The translations under genes were made by a program, and so were the position numbers. Of a stretch of DNA of 64,000 bases, positions 12,655-46,571 are shown in pieces. The number at the start of each line of letters is the position of its first letter. Position 1 is the first letter of the stretch. A model generated the notes under the pieces. It saw nothing but the letters and a program-made list of their open reading frames with translations, had not been told where the DNA came from and searched no databases. This stretch comes from Struthio camelus (taxonomy: Eukaryota; Chordata; Aves; Struthioniformes; Struthionidae), in NCBI RefSeq assembly GCF_040807025.1, contig NC_090981.1, positions 40,527,817 through 40,591,816 of the forward strand, in the 5' to 3' direction.

Positions 12655-14338
12655 TGTTAGTGATCATTATTTAAAATGAGTTAAACCATGGTAAGGTCAA
12701 CAGTCAACTGTTCCTTTGGTTACCTCTAAGAAGAAACACAGGTAGAGCTAGTTTGCCCACAGAGTATTGGGCAGCTGTGGTAACGCAAAGCCACCCCATC
12801 CTAGTTACATCTCTGTTACAAATACACTTAACAGCGATATCCTCATCCTCTCAGTGCTGCTTGCTTGACTGCTTGTGAACTGATTTCAAGCAACCACTTT
12901 TTGTTCATAGCGCATACGTATGGAAAGGTCTTCAGTTTTTGTCCAGGACTGCAGTTTCTCTCTGAGAGAGTCGTACTAATTAGCTCAAACGCACCCTCAG
13001 TTTCCTCCAGCCTGAGATCTTGAAGCCTGAACCCTTCTAACACTGGTGTTCCAAAGCACAGGTAACAGCAGAGTCGATTAAGTTACAAACTTTGTTTTCC
13101 ATATAAAAACAGTGTCCCCTATGAGAATCAAGGCATCAAAGCGTGATTAGTCTTTCATTATAAAATTGTACCAGCATTTTTACTCAAAACCGTATAGATC
13201 TTGGATATATTTTTGTTTTGGTTCTGTTCTTGGTAAACAGTTGACAGTTATCAAACCCTGATTATGGTTCACTGAACCTCTGTACCAATCATGTGCATCA
13301 CAAGTACATAAATAGATCTTAATGACCCAATATCAAAAATACAAGAACCTCAGGTATACTAAAGCAGTCTGTTCATGAAAATTCACACTTAATACATCTG
13401 TTCTCCTGAAAATAAAGGTGGCTCCCAAGAGGTGTCAAAAAGTAGTAGAAGGGAGCAGAAAAGATATTACAGGATTCTTGTCCAACTTATTGCTACATGT
13501 AGATTACTTCAAGGGTAACCGGGCTTATTAATTATCCTTGGAAGGTCAAATTGTATCAGGACTTTGAACACAGAGTAAAGGAAAAAATACCAATATTTAT
13601 AAAAATAGCATCCATTTAAGTTAGTTATATCCTTATAAATACAAGAATGAAATCAGTTATTCTATAAAAAATTAATTAGAAGCGTATGTTCCTGAAGCAC
13701 CAGCATAATATCCTAATATTGTCATGACTTCTCCAACTACAAAGACTTCATAAAAATACCTGCAAAATTTTCTCCTCTTGCTTATCATACACAAGACGAC
13801 ACATGGTGTGCACTTGTGATCTGTACTGACACATGGTGTTTGCAGTCAACTACCGAAGATCTCATATTTGAATCTCAAGTGGCAAGAAAACAGTTTTGTG
13901 CCAGCTAAGTATACTTCACAAGGTTCATCTCATTCGCACATGCAAAGCACGTGCTTCAGATGTAATTCGATCTGACCATAAGAATTAAAACACATATATT
14001 TTAGGTTAAGAGGCAACAGTGCAGATACTATGGCTTAAAGTTACACTCCGCATAGTAAATGCTACAGTTGTGTAAAGAGGTAACAAAACCCACCCTCTTC
14101 TGCAACTGTATTAAGTGTAAAGTTTCAGAACTTCAGGAAATACTAAAAACCACAATTCTTTTGTGGTAAAATAACCAGAGAGAGCTTGGGGTTTGTTTTT
14201 AAACAAAACCCAGTTTGAAAGTCTATTAAAACAAAACTTAGTTTTAGTGACATGGATATTTTTAGTGTTTGTAACATTACAGCTTTGGCGTTCAGATCTA
14301 GCAAATCAGTATATCGTATGTAATATACATCATCCTCA

Positions 14339-34852
<20,514 letters not shown>

Positions 34853-37800
34853 CTACAAAGAAGAATACACTGTTTCACTCACAGGACTTTGTTATTTACA
34901 GAATCATCATGAAAGCGTTCTCATGATTAAAGGCATCTTCTATAAAATATTTCTTTGTTTTTAATAAAATTCTCTCTCTCCTCTCTATACACGTGCAACA
35001 CAAGTACACAGATGGCTGCAGTCTGGCAGCCTCTACACAATATACCTTCGGAAATTCATGTCAACCAGGGAATTGAGGCTACCTTACTAAAACCAAAAGC
35101 ATCTGAAAGCACATGCTATGGCATTACAATTTCAAGAAGTTTTAAACCAGAAAGAATACTAGGATCATCTACTTTTTTGTATGATACAATTCACAGGCAA
35201 ATACAAACTAGACTACCGTTACTCCTATAACACAAGTGAACTGTTTAAATAAATGATGCCTAGTTAACCCCGGAAATTTCATGCTCTAATATGTAGTAGG
35301 AAAGAAGAAAAAGAAAAGTCATCTGTAACGTGCCAGCAGGAAAAATAAACCCTCCTTTAGTAATTCAAATTTGACAATCAGTTCAATACCGAATGTGTGA
35401 ACAAGATATTTGAAAAGATATTTAGTTCCTCAAGTTACCAACCAGTTAATTTCATTTTACTTTCAGTTACAACTACATGAATCCATAAGGCTAAACACAG
35501 TTAGGCCAAAAACTAAAATATATCAGGACATTAAAATAAGTAACCAGCATAAGCACAGAAGCACGAGACATATATCTTAATACAGAGCTGCAGTGTGACA
35601 AGGCAGGTTGAGGTCAGTGTGCCTTCCCCATGATGATCAGTGAGCTGTCTTTAAATCTTCCTCTTCATTTTCCTCCAAGACCAGGAAAAAAAAAAAATCA
35701 GTATGGTAATTCAGTTCATCTTCTTTGTCCTACCCAACAGACAAAACCCATCAACTTTCTTGGAGACTTGAACTAAACCATAAAAACAAAAAAACCTCAT
35801 TTTAGAGATTTACCAACTCATCACAATGCTCTGCATTATTCTCGTTCCTTACTTCAAACCATCCTGGTTCATTCGTTTAATAAATATTTCCAGTCACTGA
35901 ATGTTGCCTGTTATGGCTTTTTGGACTCTGAAGAACCTTCTACTACCACATCTTTTTCATGTCAAAATACCCGTAACATGCAGTTACCTAGAATGGATAA
36001 TCAAGACACGACCTATACTTCCCTTAAGTAAACCAAAGGTACTTGGATCCCTTTAGTCTCATGACTAGAAAATAGACCTGTAGACATCTTTCTGGTTTTC
36101 CTTCTACTCTTAAGAGTGCCCCTTAGTCTCTTTGCGTTTGATGACTCCACAGCCTCTCCTAATCAATGTACTTGGACTAGCCAGCATAGACTCTTCTGTG
36201 CTTAGCACCCAAAAAGATGCTTAAATCTTCTCATATCGCTCCTGCCACCCTGCAGCTATAAATCTGTGTTCTTTGCCTTACTCCACTGAAGTGTCCTTCT
36301 TCCCACTAAATGATTCAGATCAGCAGCCTTCACGTTTTACCATATCAATATGCATATTACATGAATTTTTCTAAACTAATATACAGTTCAGATAGAGATT
36401 TGTAAAGCCTAAGAAAGGTGAAACTAATATTCATCATAACTTAATGGAATAGTCTTTGCCCACATATAAGCAGAAGCTAAGAAAATCTGAATATACTATT
36501 GTATCTGTATCTTCAGTCAGTCACTCCAACAGTCTTCAGCACACCGCATGATAGGTCATATCTCATATGGCATGTATAATGAGCATGACAAATAGGAGCA
36601 AACAGATGTTTAACGCCATTTCTCTTACACTCATTTGAGCGCAGTTCTCACCCATAGCAATTATCTTACTACATGACCCCCTGGAAGCAATTAAGAGCCT
36701 TACAAGAGCAACAGCTTGTGGTACTCATCAGCTGAAAAACAGAGTACAGATCCCATCCGTATTAAAGGATGTATTTATTGACAAGCAACAAAGTAACATT
36801 TATTTTTAAAAAGTAGATCATATAAATTAGACATATTAAAGGATTATGAGAAGACTGGGGATTGAGAAGCACATAATTTTCATAATATTCTCTTCAGGGG
36901 TTGTCACACATACTGACCGTTCAGGTACAACTGGATGTTACAACTAAGACACTCAACAGCTGCTACCAAAAGAAGTGGTCCCAGAACCCTCACCACTCTG
37001 CAGCACATATTCTCAAACCTCCACTTGTGCTGGCACCCACCCTCATCTAATCCCACAAGAATCCAGATCAAAGAGCTAAACAGACCAAAAGACATTTACT
37101 TTGCAGGGAAAGCAAAGTTAGCTCTTTGCCGATTTATCTCCCTGAACCAACTTTCCAGAGTCAAACAGACACTCACCCAGCACAAGGTCCTGCCGCTTCT
37201 TTCCAGCTTCAGTCCAGCTACTTCTTTCTTATCTATATAAAATACTGTCAAAGTGACAGAGCCCTACAGTTAAGCTCCCAATTTACTGTAGTCAGTATTC
37301 GGAATATTTTTAAATCTGCAATATTAAAAAGCCTGTAATCGACAATAAATCAAACAAACACCTACTGCCAATAAACAAGATTTAAAGTCTCCCTCTGAAC
37401 TGAGTATTGTTCAGATATCTCAATGACTCCAGAAGTAGTTCCCTCCCCCACATATATAATTCAGTTAAAAAACATATATACTGGGGAGAGGCAAGTAACT
37501 ACTTTAGGTACTTTTATCTTATCATGGCTAATCTCTAGGTCTTTCTAAATCTATTTTTCATTCTTAGTAGGCATAGGATAAATTTTAAATTAAGCATACA
37601 TGTTCTGTTTGATAATAATACTAAACACGTAGATTGAAAGGATGCATTTCAAGTGTACAAAGAACACCATTGACCCATAAACCCTCCTAGAAAAGGAAAA
37701 AAATGCAAAAAATTGCAGAATTAAAATTGCATGTAAACATAAAATAATGTCACAACATAGATACAGATGACATTTCTACAGAAAGCTTAGAAAATTACCA

Positions 37801-40800
37801 TGATACTTCAGTCTGCTGGGCCAGTGATGGTGTTATAATAAAAAATACAATCAAATTTGGGAAACTACATACAGGAATTATATTTACTTGACTCTACAGA
37901 GTTTTGAAATAAAATGGCTCCATTCGAGGTATAGTACTTTGAACAACTGACATACAGAAGTAACACATTAATTATTCAACATTGATTCATGGCTTTCTTG
38001 GAACGTTTCAAAGATTTTCAGCTTTTTCTTCTGGTTTCCTGTAACAGGTCTCAAAAAAAAAAAAAAAAGAAAAAAAGAAAAACATGGGGGGAAGGGAAGG
38101 CAAGCAGAAGCTCGTTTTCTTCTCACACCTCTCTCCCCTGAATTCACATACCAGGTATTACCACCTAGATGTAAGAAATCAGATGGCTTTTACACAGTTA
38201 AGATCGTCCTTCTGCAACAAAAAAAGTTTTACTTTTTGGTGTCTGAAGAATTGGCTATAGCCAAGCCCAATATTTACATGAAACAAGAAGTAGATTAGAA
38301 GCTATTAAAAAGTTCTAGTGATATGTTTTTATTAAATGGCTGCTTGCTTCCTTGAGCAAAAGGAGTTTGTAGGATCCAGGTATCTTAGTGAACTGTAGAC
38401 AAGCAGATTATTAAAGCTTTCTACTTTGAAAAATAACATACCGTGGAGCTCGTAAGAGCTTCAAGTTTTAAACAGTGTATGTTTAAATTGCTGTCTGCCG
38501 ATCATCTTATAAGTTAAATATTTATGTGCTAAGAGACTGGATTAGAGACATAGTCCTCTTTCTCAGAAAAAAAAAAAATAATCAAAGCATAACATGACTA
38601 CAGAACAGCGATACAAGCTAGTGTCTAATAACGGAGAAGTCAGTTTAAAGGGCAAGATCTGATAAAAAAATTTTTCCAGCAACTCACGTCTAGACTGGGG
38701 AATGGTGTTATGATTAAATTAGATAACTTAGTTTAAGACCCTCTGATTGAAAACCAGTCATCTTTACAACATACTTTGAGAAACTAGTCCTATAGATTAC
38801 CATTCTACATTGAGTTAATTAGGTCTGTTATTCCCTTAAAACGTTTCACTGCATACTATATGAGTAAACTACAAGGCCTTCATCTCAAGAGAAGTCTCTG
38901 GGTACTCGCGTACTTACTTCTGCAGCCAGAACTATACCAAAGAAGGTTTTCAAATACTAATGAATAGAAACGGGTCACATTATAAACATTTCACACCATT
39001 ACAGACCATCAATTCTGCGGCTCACATTATAAACATTTCACACCATTACAGACCATCAATTCTGAGCACACCATCTGCCCTTCTGTATGTTTCGCTTCCT
39101 TAACTGGCAGCTCATCTCACCTAAAGAGCAGAATATACTCATCACTAGCGTTTCCAAGTATATGGGTTGGCAAAAAGCCTTTTTTCCAGTTAATAATCAA
39201 GCCTTCATTTTCAGTATCTGCCAGCTGCAAGACAGTGAAAAATACTTTTTTTTAAACATATTACAAAAAGGCACACCAATAGTAATTGCCACTTCTCTAG
39301 GTAAACATTCAATCTGTTTTAGATATGCCCGCCGCAGAAGTCTCTCATCTTGCAAAGCTCTTCCTTATGCCATGATTTCAGGACTAGCATTCTTTACCAT
39401 CTTCCCCAAGTTTATTTAGTGAAAAACTACCAAGATTTAATTGCTAGGACAGGCAGCAATCATCACAGCTAACACAACAAGTCAGTATCTAGAGTAGCCA
39501 AGGTGAATAGTATTAAAATAAAGTTATGCTGTGGCAACCTCTGGAAATAATCTGATTACTTAATATTTATCACACCTCTCAGCATCTGGACAAACACCCT
39601 TCTTTACCTTTCTAGGCCTGACAAGTAGTAAGCTTAAGTAGAACAAAAGAGAACAGCAAAGGATTGCGCACATTACTTGCCTAATCAGACAAGGCCTGGA
39701 CTCTGGGCACACTCTTGGTACTGCACTTCACATTGCACAAAAACAGTACCTCAAGAAACAGAGGCAAACATTTTACTAAGTAAAAACTGGTATGTAAGAG
39801 GAGTGTATATTCTTATTTGGATAAGCGTGCACAAAAATGCAACAGTGTCAGCATTTAAAGGAAATAGTTTATAAAGTTTTTTTTTTTTCTAAATAAGACA
39901 TAGTAGCATAGTAATATATCTGAACAATATTCCAGGGTTCAGAAAATACTTTCCACTACAGACTTCTCAGTGTACTCTTTTTATTTAAAGAGAATGATAA
40001 CAGAAGTTTGCTACGCTAGAGTGCAGCCACAATCTACAGCATAGTTTATCAATTTTTAATCAAATACAGTGTCTCTAAACACAGGCAGTTAATAGTTTTC
40101 ACTGTAACAGCTTCTAAAATAAAACAGATACATTCATTACTACTTGCTAACCAGTTTAAAGTCAGTTGACAAGCAGTATTTTAAACATCTAAAAACCTCT
40201 GAAAAATAAAGCCTCAGTAGTGCTGATCTAAACAGACTTTTACCAGATTTCAATCTAGTCACAACTAATCACCACTGCAGAATCCAGGCCTGCATTCAGA
40301 CAGAGCTAAATGCGAAAACATGCTAAACCAACTAAGATAAGGGTTAAAAGAAAAAGAAAAGCAAGAACAAAAGAACACATAACCCAAAACACACAAGTCC
40401 ACTCCAAAAAGTTATTCCAAAATTAAGACAGCTCTTGCAGCTACTAGGGAAGTCTTTTTGCTCATTGCAAAGTCACATTACTTCATCTCGATCGTTCTGT
40501 TTAGTCATTATATTTGGTCTGAGCAGAGAGCTATACCAAAACTTTTATTTGGTATCCTCACAATAGTTATTCTTCCAGTTCAGTACCTAGAAACTACCAT
40601 GCCTAGAATAAAATCTCTGGTAGAAACACAGCAATTAAGAATCCCCTTAAGTTCCTAGTGCTGTGGAAATGAAGTTTTGCATCAAGCACAGTATGTAACT
40701 TTCTCACCCTCAATTCTTTTATTACCAGCTTTTCCCCAGTATCCCTACACCATACACCCACCGACACTTGAGGCCCTACTGAACAGCAGACAAAATCTCT

Positions 40801-42729
40801 AAGGGCTCAACTGCCCATGGAGTTCACCAGCAATCAACTTAAGAGTTGATTACATTAAGAAAGTGCTTTGAAAAAACAAACAAAAAACTTAGATGCTGTC
40901 AACTAAGAGCTAAAGTAATTCTTGTTAAGTGAGACAACTTATCCCACCCAAACCTGCAGCAGTTGTTCCCGCTGCAAACTTACTAGCTGAATTAGGGTAC
41001 TGAGATAGAGTTACAGAGATGTTTTTGGACACATAAGAAAAAGCCTACGTGGCACATTACAAAAAAATAAACTGCCTTAAAGAGCAATATGCTGTCAGTT
41101 CAACAGTTTCATAAAACTATCAACAGCATTATGAGGTTATCACCAACACCGCAGCTGCTAAGCAAACTACTTCATCCCAACACTATCTTTAGCCTCTTAA
41201 GGTTTTTTGAACTCATTCACAGTAATTTGTCATTGGTCTTCTGAACAGAAAATAGAATCAGCCAAGCCATGCAGGGAGATGAGGTCTGTCTACAATTACT
41301 AATTTTCAGTACTGCTCTAACAGTACACCAGCTGTACCACTAGTAATAAAGCCCACAGCTGAAAAATCCACTTACTTAACAGAACAAATGCATCTCTTAC
41401 ATACTGCCTACAGCTATTGGTTTTATCAGCTTTTATTATTCAGGCTTCACAAATGAGTCACGAGAACATGATTATTATATCAGGTCTGAAAGATCACTCC
41501 TCAGATAATGGAAGCCAGTGTTTTGATATTCCCATCGTCTCTGATTTGTATTATTAACAATCAGGCAGTCCTAGTGGGAAACTTAAGTAATCCAGCTAGA
41601 AGCTAATAGCATCCAGTACTGGCAGTAAACTGGACCCTTTTCTTCACAGCATTCACTTCTTCAGAATATACTAATAATCAGTCCTGTGCCATTACAGCGT
41701 GTGTTTATTTTTTATGGACTGAAAAAACGTTTGCCAGTTTATCAAGAAGCACCAAAAAAAGACATGGCATTAAATATTTTAAGTACCTCATATTAAAACA
41801 AGTTGAAGCAGACAAAAATATCATTTTACATTTTCTCATTATCTTTAAGGCTGCACATGCAATTCATCCACCTTGTTTAATGTGCAAAGCGTAACATGAA
41901 GACTCCTATAATACACAGTTAAAACATTACGCAGTTAGCACGTTGCATTTTGCAAGTAAAACATTATTTGCCAAAAACACATGGGTTAGATTTTGTTTCG
42001 TTACCAAAGTTACTCCATCTTCTGCTTTCAAAAACTGCATTCACTGAAGCACTTCAGACTGTAAAATCCTCAGCACATAAAAGTTCGCTCTTCGCTTGTG
42101 CATTAAACACCGTATCCGCGTAATGACAGCCTTGCCACAGCTCTGACGTACACAAGCTCCTCTTCAGGCCAGGAATACACTTCAACACTGAACACAAGCT
42201 TAGGGCACTTCTTCCTCGCCCGAGATATGCGCCTGTTGGATTAGGTAAAAGAAAAGGCAGTTCGTACCGGTGACACAGAACTGCCACGGCAAGGAGAGGG
42301 GAAACACACAGCGATTCACCCAGAGCGGGGCGGGACGCACAAGCAGCTCTGACGAGCCTCCGAGAAGATAAACACTGCTTTCAAGGCACTTTATAGCCTC
42401 TACGACGCTGCCCCGCGCCCGCCTCTGCCCGGGAGCGGCTCCCCTGACACCGCTGCCCCCGGCCGCCTCCTCCCTCCGCCGCGGAGCCGCCGGCAGCCCG
42501 CCGCACCCGGGCCGCGCTCCCCCGTCGACGCCGGGCCCGAGGCGCTGGAGGGGAGGGGGAGGAGGCCAAGGGCGGCGGCGGCGGCGCCGGGCAGCCCGCT
42601 CCAGCCCGCTCCGCTCCGCTCCGCCCGCGCGGGTCCCCGCCGGCCCGGGCGCCCCGCGGAGGCTGCCGGAGGGCCCGCCCGCCCCGGGAGCGGGACACGG
42701 GCCCGCCGCCGCCTCAGCAGCAGCGCACC
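34853..42729 (-). other. ZFYVE16 intron 1 (approximate)
   Basis: About 7.9 kb between the start-codon exon and the CpG island. AT-rich, no convincing exon or known mobile element on either strand. It holds a 47-base-period duplication at 38975-39064 and scattered A-tracts. The right boundary assumes a GAG|GTGCGC donor at 42729 and is uncertain. Confidence 0.55.
38975..39064. repeat. Tandem duplication, 47-base period
   Basis: Two identical 43-base copies (38975-39017 and 39022-39064) starting TCACATTATAAACATTTCAC, separated by CGGC. Located in ZFYVE16 intron 1. Confidence 0.95.
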
Positions 42730-42955
42730 TCGGCGGCCGCCGCCGCTTGTTTGTGCCTCCAGCCGCTCGCGCCCCCGCGCGCATGCGCGGCCCCTACTCC
42801 CGCCCGGCCCCGCCCAGTCCAGCCCAGCCCGCTGAGGGCCGTGCCCGCACCCGCCCACCTCGACGCCGCGCCTGCGCAGGAGCTCTCCGCCGCGGGGGGA
42901 GGGGCCGGGGCCGGGCCGCCGCAGCCGGGCATGCGCGGTAGATTTTTCAACTTTT
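42380..42955. promoter_or_regulatory. CpG island, ZFYVE16 promoter and probable noncoding exon 1
   Basis: CpG-dense block about 7.6 kb upstream of the ZFYVE16 start. On the minus strand a donor-like GAG|GTGCGC at 42729 could end the noncoding first exon. No coding sequence is supported; the overlapping open frames are Arg/Pro/Gly/Ala-rich compositional artefacts. Confidence 0.8.
42778..42939. promoter_or_regulatory. Cluster of three NRF1-like sites
   Basis: CGCGCATGCGCG at 42778-42789 fits the palindromic NRF1 consensus fully. CGCGCCTGCGCA at 42867-42878 fits with one change, and GGGCATGCGCGG at 42928-42939 carries a good half-site. Clusters like this sit near start sites of CpG-island promoters, so transcription probably begins close by. 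Confidence 0.65.
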
Positions 42956-45900
42956 TTTTTTTTTTTTGGATGAAGTCTCCGCAAGGAATGAAAGGCCGGG
43001 GTTTTGGCTGTGACGGTGCTATATGATCATCAGAAATCCGTCATTTCAAGTAGCGCAAGCTCCGCGTGGTTCCCCCCACCCGCAGCTGCCCTTCAGCAAG
43101 GTGCAGGGTCACAACACAGCTACCACGACTCGCCCTAATTGCAAACTGGCTGGAGATGGAGCAAGTCTAGGCCAAATATTAAGGGCCTCCACCATGATAA
43201 TTTAATTGCAATATGACAATACATAAAATCCTTCAAACGGGTAAGGCATTACCTAGTTACCATGTGTGTTTCGTCTACTTAAAAAAAAAAATCTGTATGG
43301 AGAAAAGCTTCCCAAATCTGTTGACAAGCTCTTCTTACTCAATCAGTCGCATAAATCAAATAATCGAGCTGCTTCTAAGTACCTAAGGCATATATATTTG
43401 CTGTATATTTTTGGGTATTTTGTAAGTATTCACTACCGTTATACTTTTCCAGTTAACATGACTTAGTAATCAGAATTTTTTGTCCTGTAGAGTCAGCAAA
43501 TCAGTAGGTAAAAGCAAAGGGTCGGGAAACGTAAAATAGCTTAACGCTAGTCTGCTCTGTCTGGAAGTGACCATTTCATTAAATAAGGTTGTTTCTCCAA
43601 AGGAATAGATATTATAAAGTTACAGTACATACTAAACACAGCATCAACTAATACATTGCGGGATGGTCATTTGGCCACTAGCGATTTGGCCACTTCTTTT
43701 GCCCTAGAATCTGTTTGAAACATCATAATAAAGTAGTCCTTTCCCTTGATAATTTACAGTCCAAGATGACTAGTCAAAATGAATGAATGAAGAAGCAAAA
43801 CAGAGTGCAAACAAAGATCAGGCAACAGATAAATCAACACACTGTGCCTGAAAGAGTCACTCATCTTGCCGAAATTAAAAATAAGGCCACTAAAAATCTT
43901 TTGAGGGGTTTCCTCTTTCTGTAAGTAATGGACTCCGAGGTCCAAAACGAACATGGAAACTCTTCTTCAAAAGTCAGTTTTTCTTTCCACTGCTGTCATG
44001 CGATCTAGCAGATGGTGTCTGAATGATGGAGATTTTCACTGCTCTCCACTCGTTTCACTGAGATCAAAATTAATGCCATCTGCCACATCTTCTGCCATGT
44101 AACTCATCTCCCTTTAATGCAACTGCACTTATCCAAGAAAAAAATACGCTTTGATGTGAACATCAGCAACTTTACAGCAACTAAACCTTCTGAAAAAGAA
44201 AATGGGTATACAACGATGTCTACTCCTCCCACCTCTTCTTTGCTGTGGTATAGAGGGGAAAAGGGAGAACAGAGTAAGGCTTCGAGAAGATGTTCAGAAT
44301 AAAAGCCACAGATGAAGCTTCTTTGTACACTTCAACCCTGTATCAATCACACTGAATGGGAACTCTCTCTGAAAGGCTCGCATCCATTCCGTCAGTAAAT
44401 TGGCTGAAAACAGACATAGGGCAGAACTCCCTGTATTCTTCCTTTGTGCACACAGAACTTGCCACAGTTCAGGATTATGATCCAAATGAGCCATTTGAAA
44501 ATAAAGAAAACCAAGACTGTCTTTCCAGATATAAACATAAACCAACACACTTCTGTATCTGCAGCCGACCTGTAAGCAGCACTACCGCCTCTTGGACGTA
44601 CAAGGGAGGCAGTAAGGAGAAGGAGCTCAGACCATTCCCCACGTGAGAACTACTTCTGGAGAATGAGGGAAGGCCGAGAAAGGTTTATCGTTCAAGGCTC
44701 TGTATAGCTATGGTATCATCATTCACTGATGCCTGTGGGGATTTTAGTGAAGGCTGGAGAACATACTCCTTAAACAATCATTAAGGGACAGTTTTATAAA
44801 TTTGATGGAATTTGAAGATGTAATAAAATGGAAGATACTACGACCTGGTTTTCAGAGCAAGCAAATTTTCCTTTGATGTCAAAAGCATCGTCTTTGCAAG
44901 TAAGACCAATACCATACAGAGAGAGTTTCACTTACCCACGTATATGTATCGCGTCTCTTACGGCAACAGTAGCTCACAAGGGCATCGAGATGAATTGGCA
45001 CGAATCTGGGCAGGTATCCTAAGCTGCTCCTCCAGCTCTGGTAACGCATCTTAACATCCATCTGCACCCATGAGACTGAACACCAAGATGAATTCAACTT
45101 TTGTTCTGTTCTTTACTTTCTGTGAAGAACACTTTTTGTTCTGTTAGAGAGGCAGATCTAAATGTGTGAACATACCTAAGCCTTACAAAGACTATTCCCC
45201 AAATACATTGAGGTATTGTGGGGTCTTTAATGTGGTCAGCTTTGTAAAGCAGACAATTCTACTAACTCTTCTACCAATAAATTAGGAGCCATCTACTCAA
45301 AAAGATTTGGACTTCATGTAAGATCTTCACATTAGATCTTGAACAGAAATTATTAATTATTCCAGATAGCTTATCTGGTAAAACGAGCTAGAAGTCAGTA
45401 TGTGCTTCTTTTTATCCGATTCCTGTTTCTCGCAAGCATCCTTAAGTACCCAAAATAGATCAGGGTAAAGATGCCCAAGTGAACATCGGTGAACATATAA
45501 CTAGCTTGGTAACAACCAAGCTGTTGGTTTTCCAGCTTCTCCACTGATTAGTGAATGACTACTGAACGATTAGCTTCTCCACAAACTAGTGAACGAATGA
45601 CTCCATGATTAGCAGCAAATCACATTTTCTGGTATTCGACAAGTTCTCTCGTGAAGTAGAATTCATCATATTACAACCAAAAGCCTGAAATGAAGCAAAA
45701 ACCTTCTAACATTCAAATATTATTATTTGATCCACAGTAAAGCAACGGAGATTTTTTTTTTCAGTAAGACAAAACAAGCTGAAGACAAAACTGAAGTCTT
45801 GCTCTAAATTGTCTTTGGAATTGTATGCAAAAAGCTAACCTTAAAGGAAGATTTTTCTTTTGTTTTAATGACTCAGTAAATAATCAAAAGTCATATGGAA

Positions 45901-46140
45901 AATATAAATAGTCAACCTCCGAAATCACACTCAAATTCAGTCTACTATTCCAGTCTACCAATTGCTGTCTCCTATTTCTTGCATACACAGTCTTTTGAAA
46001 CGTGTCCAGTGTTAGTGTCATTTTAGGGAACTACAGAAATCAGTATAATACAGCACTTTCCATACTTTATGTATACCTTCTTTTCAGTACACCCTAAAGA
46101 TGGAAAACAATACAGGTAATTTGGTAACTTCTTGGTGAAC
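42956..46140. other. Intergenic region between ZFYVE16 promoter and CCDC125 3' end
   Basis: No gene can be assigned. The stretch is AT-rich apart from 44.1-45.1 kb, which is more balanced in composition and has several open segments on both strands (see findings). An imperfect repeat of AGCTTCTCCAC..AGTGAA occurs near 45535-45590. Confidence 0.5.
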
Positions 46141-46146
46141 TTTATT
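46141..46146 (-). terminator. Candidate CCDC125 polyadenylation signal
   Basis: AATAAA on the minus strand about 430 bases after the CCDC125 stop codon. It is the first such hexamer noticed downstream. Confidence 0.6.
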
Positions 46147-46571
46147 TTGGGTATCAGTTTTTGTAAGGGGGAAAAAAAAGAGAAAGAGTAACGTTTCCTT
46201 ATAGCAAAAAATCACTGATCTACATTAATTTTAAGCGATTTTCCCAATTCTGACAAAATTTCTTGTCATGACTGTCCCTAGCAGAAGGCACTCAGGGCCA
46301 GAGGAAACTATCAAAACAGAAAAGGCTATACAACACAATTTGAGAATTATCTTACTTGTTTTTCACATTCGTGTTGAAATATCTCCAACAGAAATGTTCA
46401 TAAAATACGTTTTACCGTTTAGTTCTTATTAGATGATAATCAAAGTTAGGTGCTAATTAGCATTTAATTCCAAGTTTTACAAAGAGAGCCCCATTTCTGC
46501 AGTCGTCTTTGTTTTTAAGCATTTCCAAAGCATCTTAAAAAAAAAAAAAAAACCACTATCCCAGCTGATGA

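Noticed and set aside
42200-43026. Open frames up to 194 codons on both strands
   Set aside because: CpG-island artefacts around the ZFYVE16 promoter, with no homology or splice logic.
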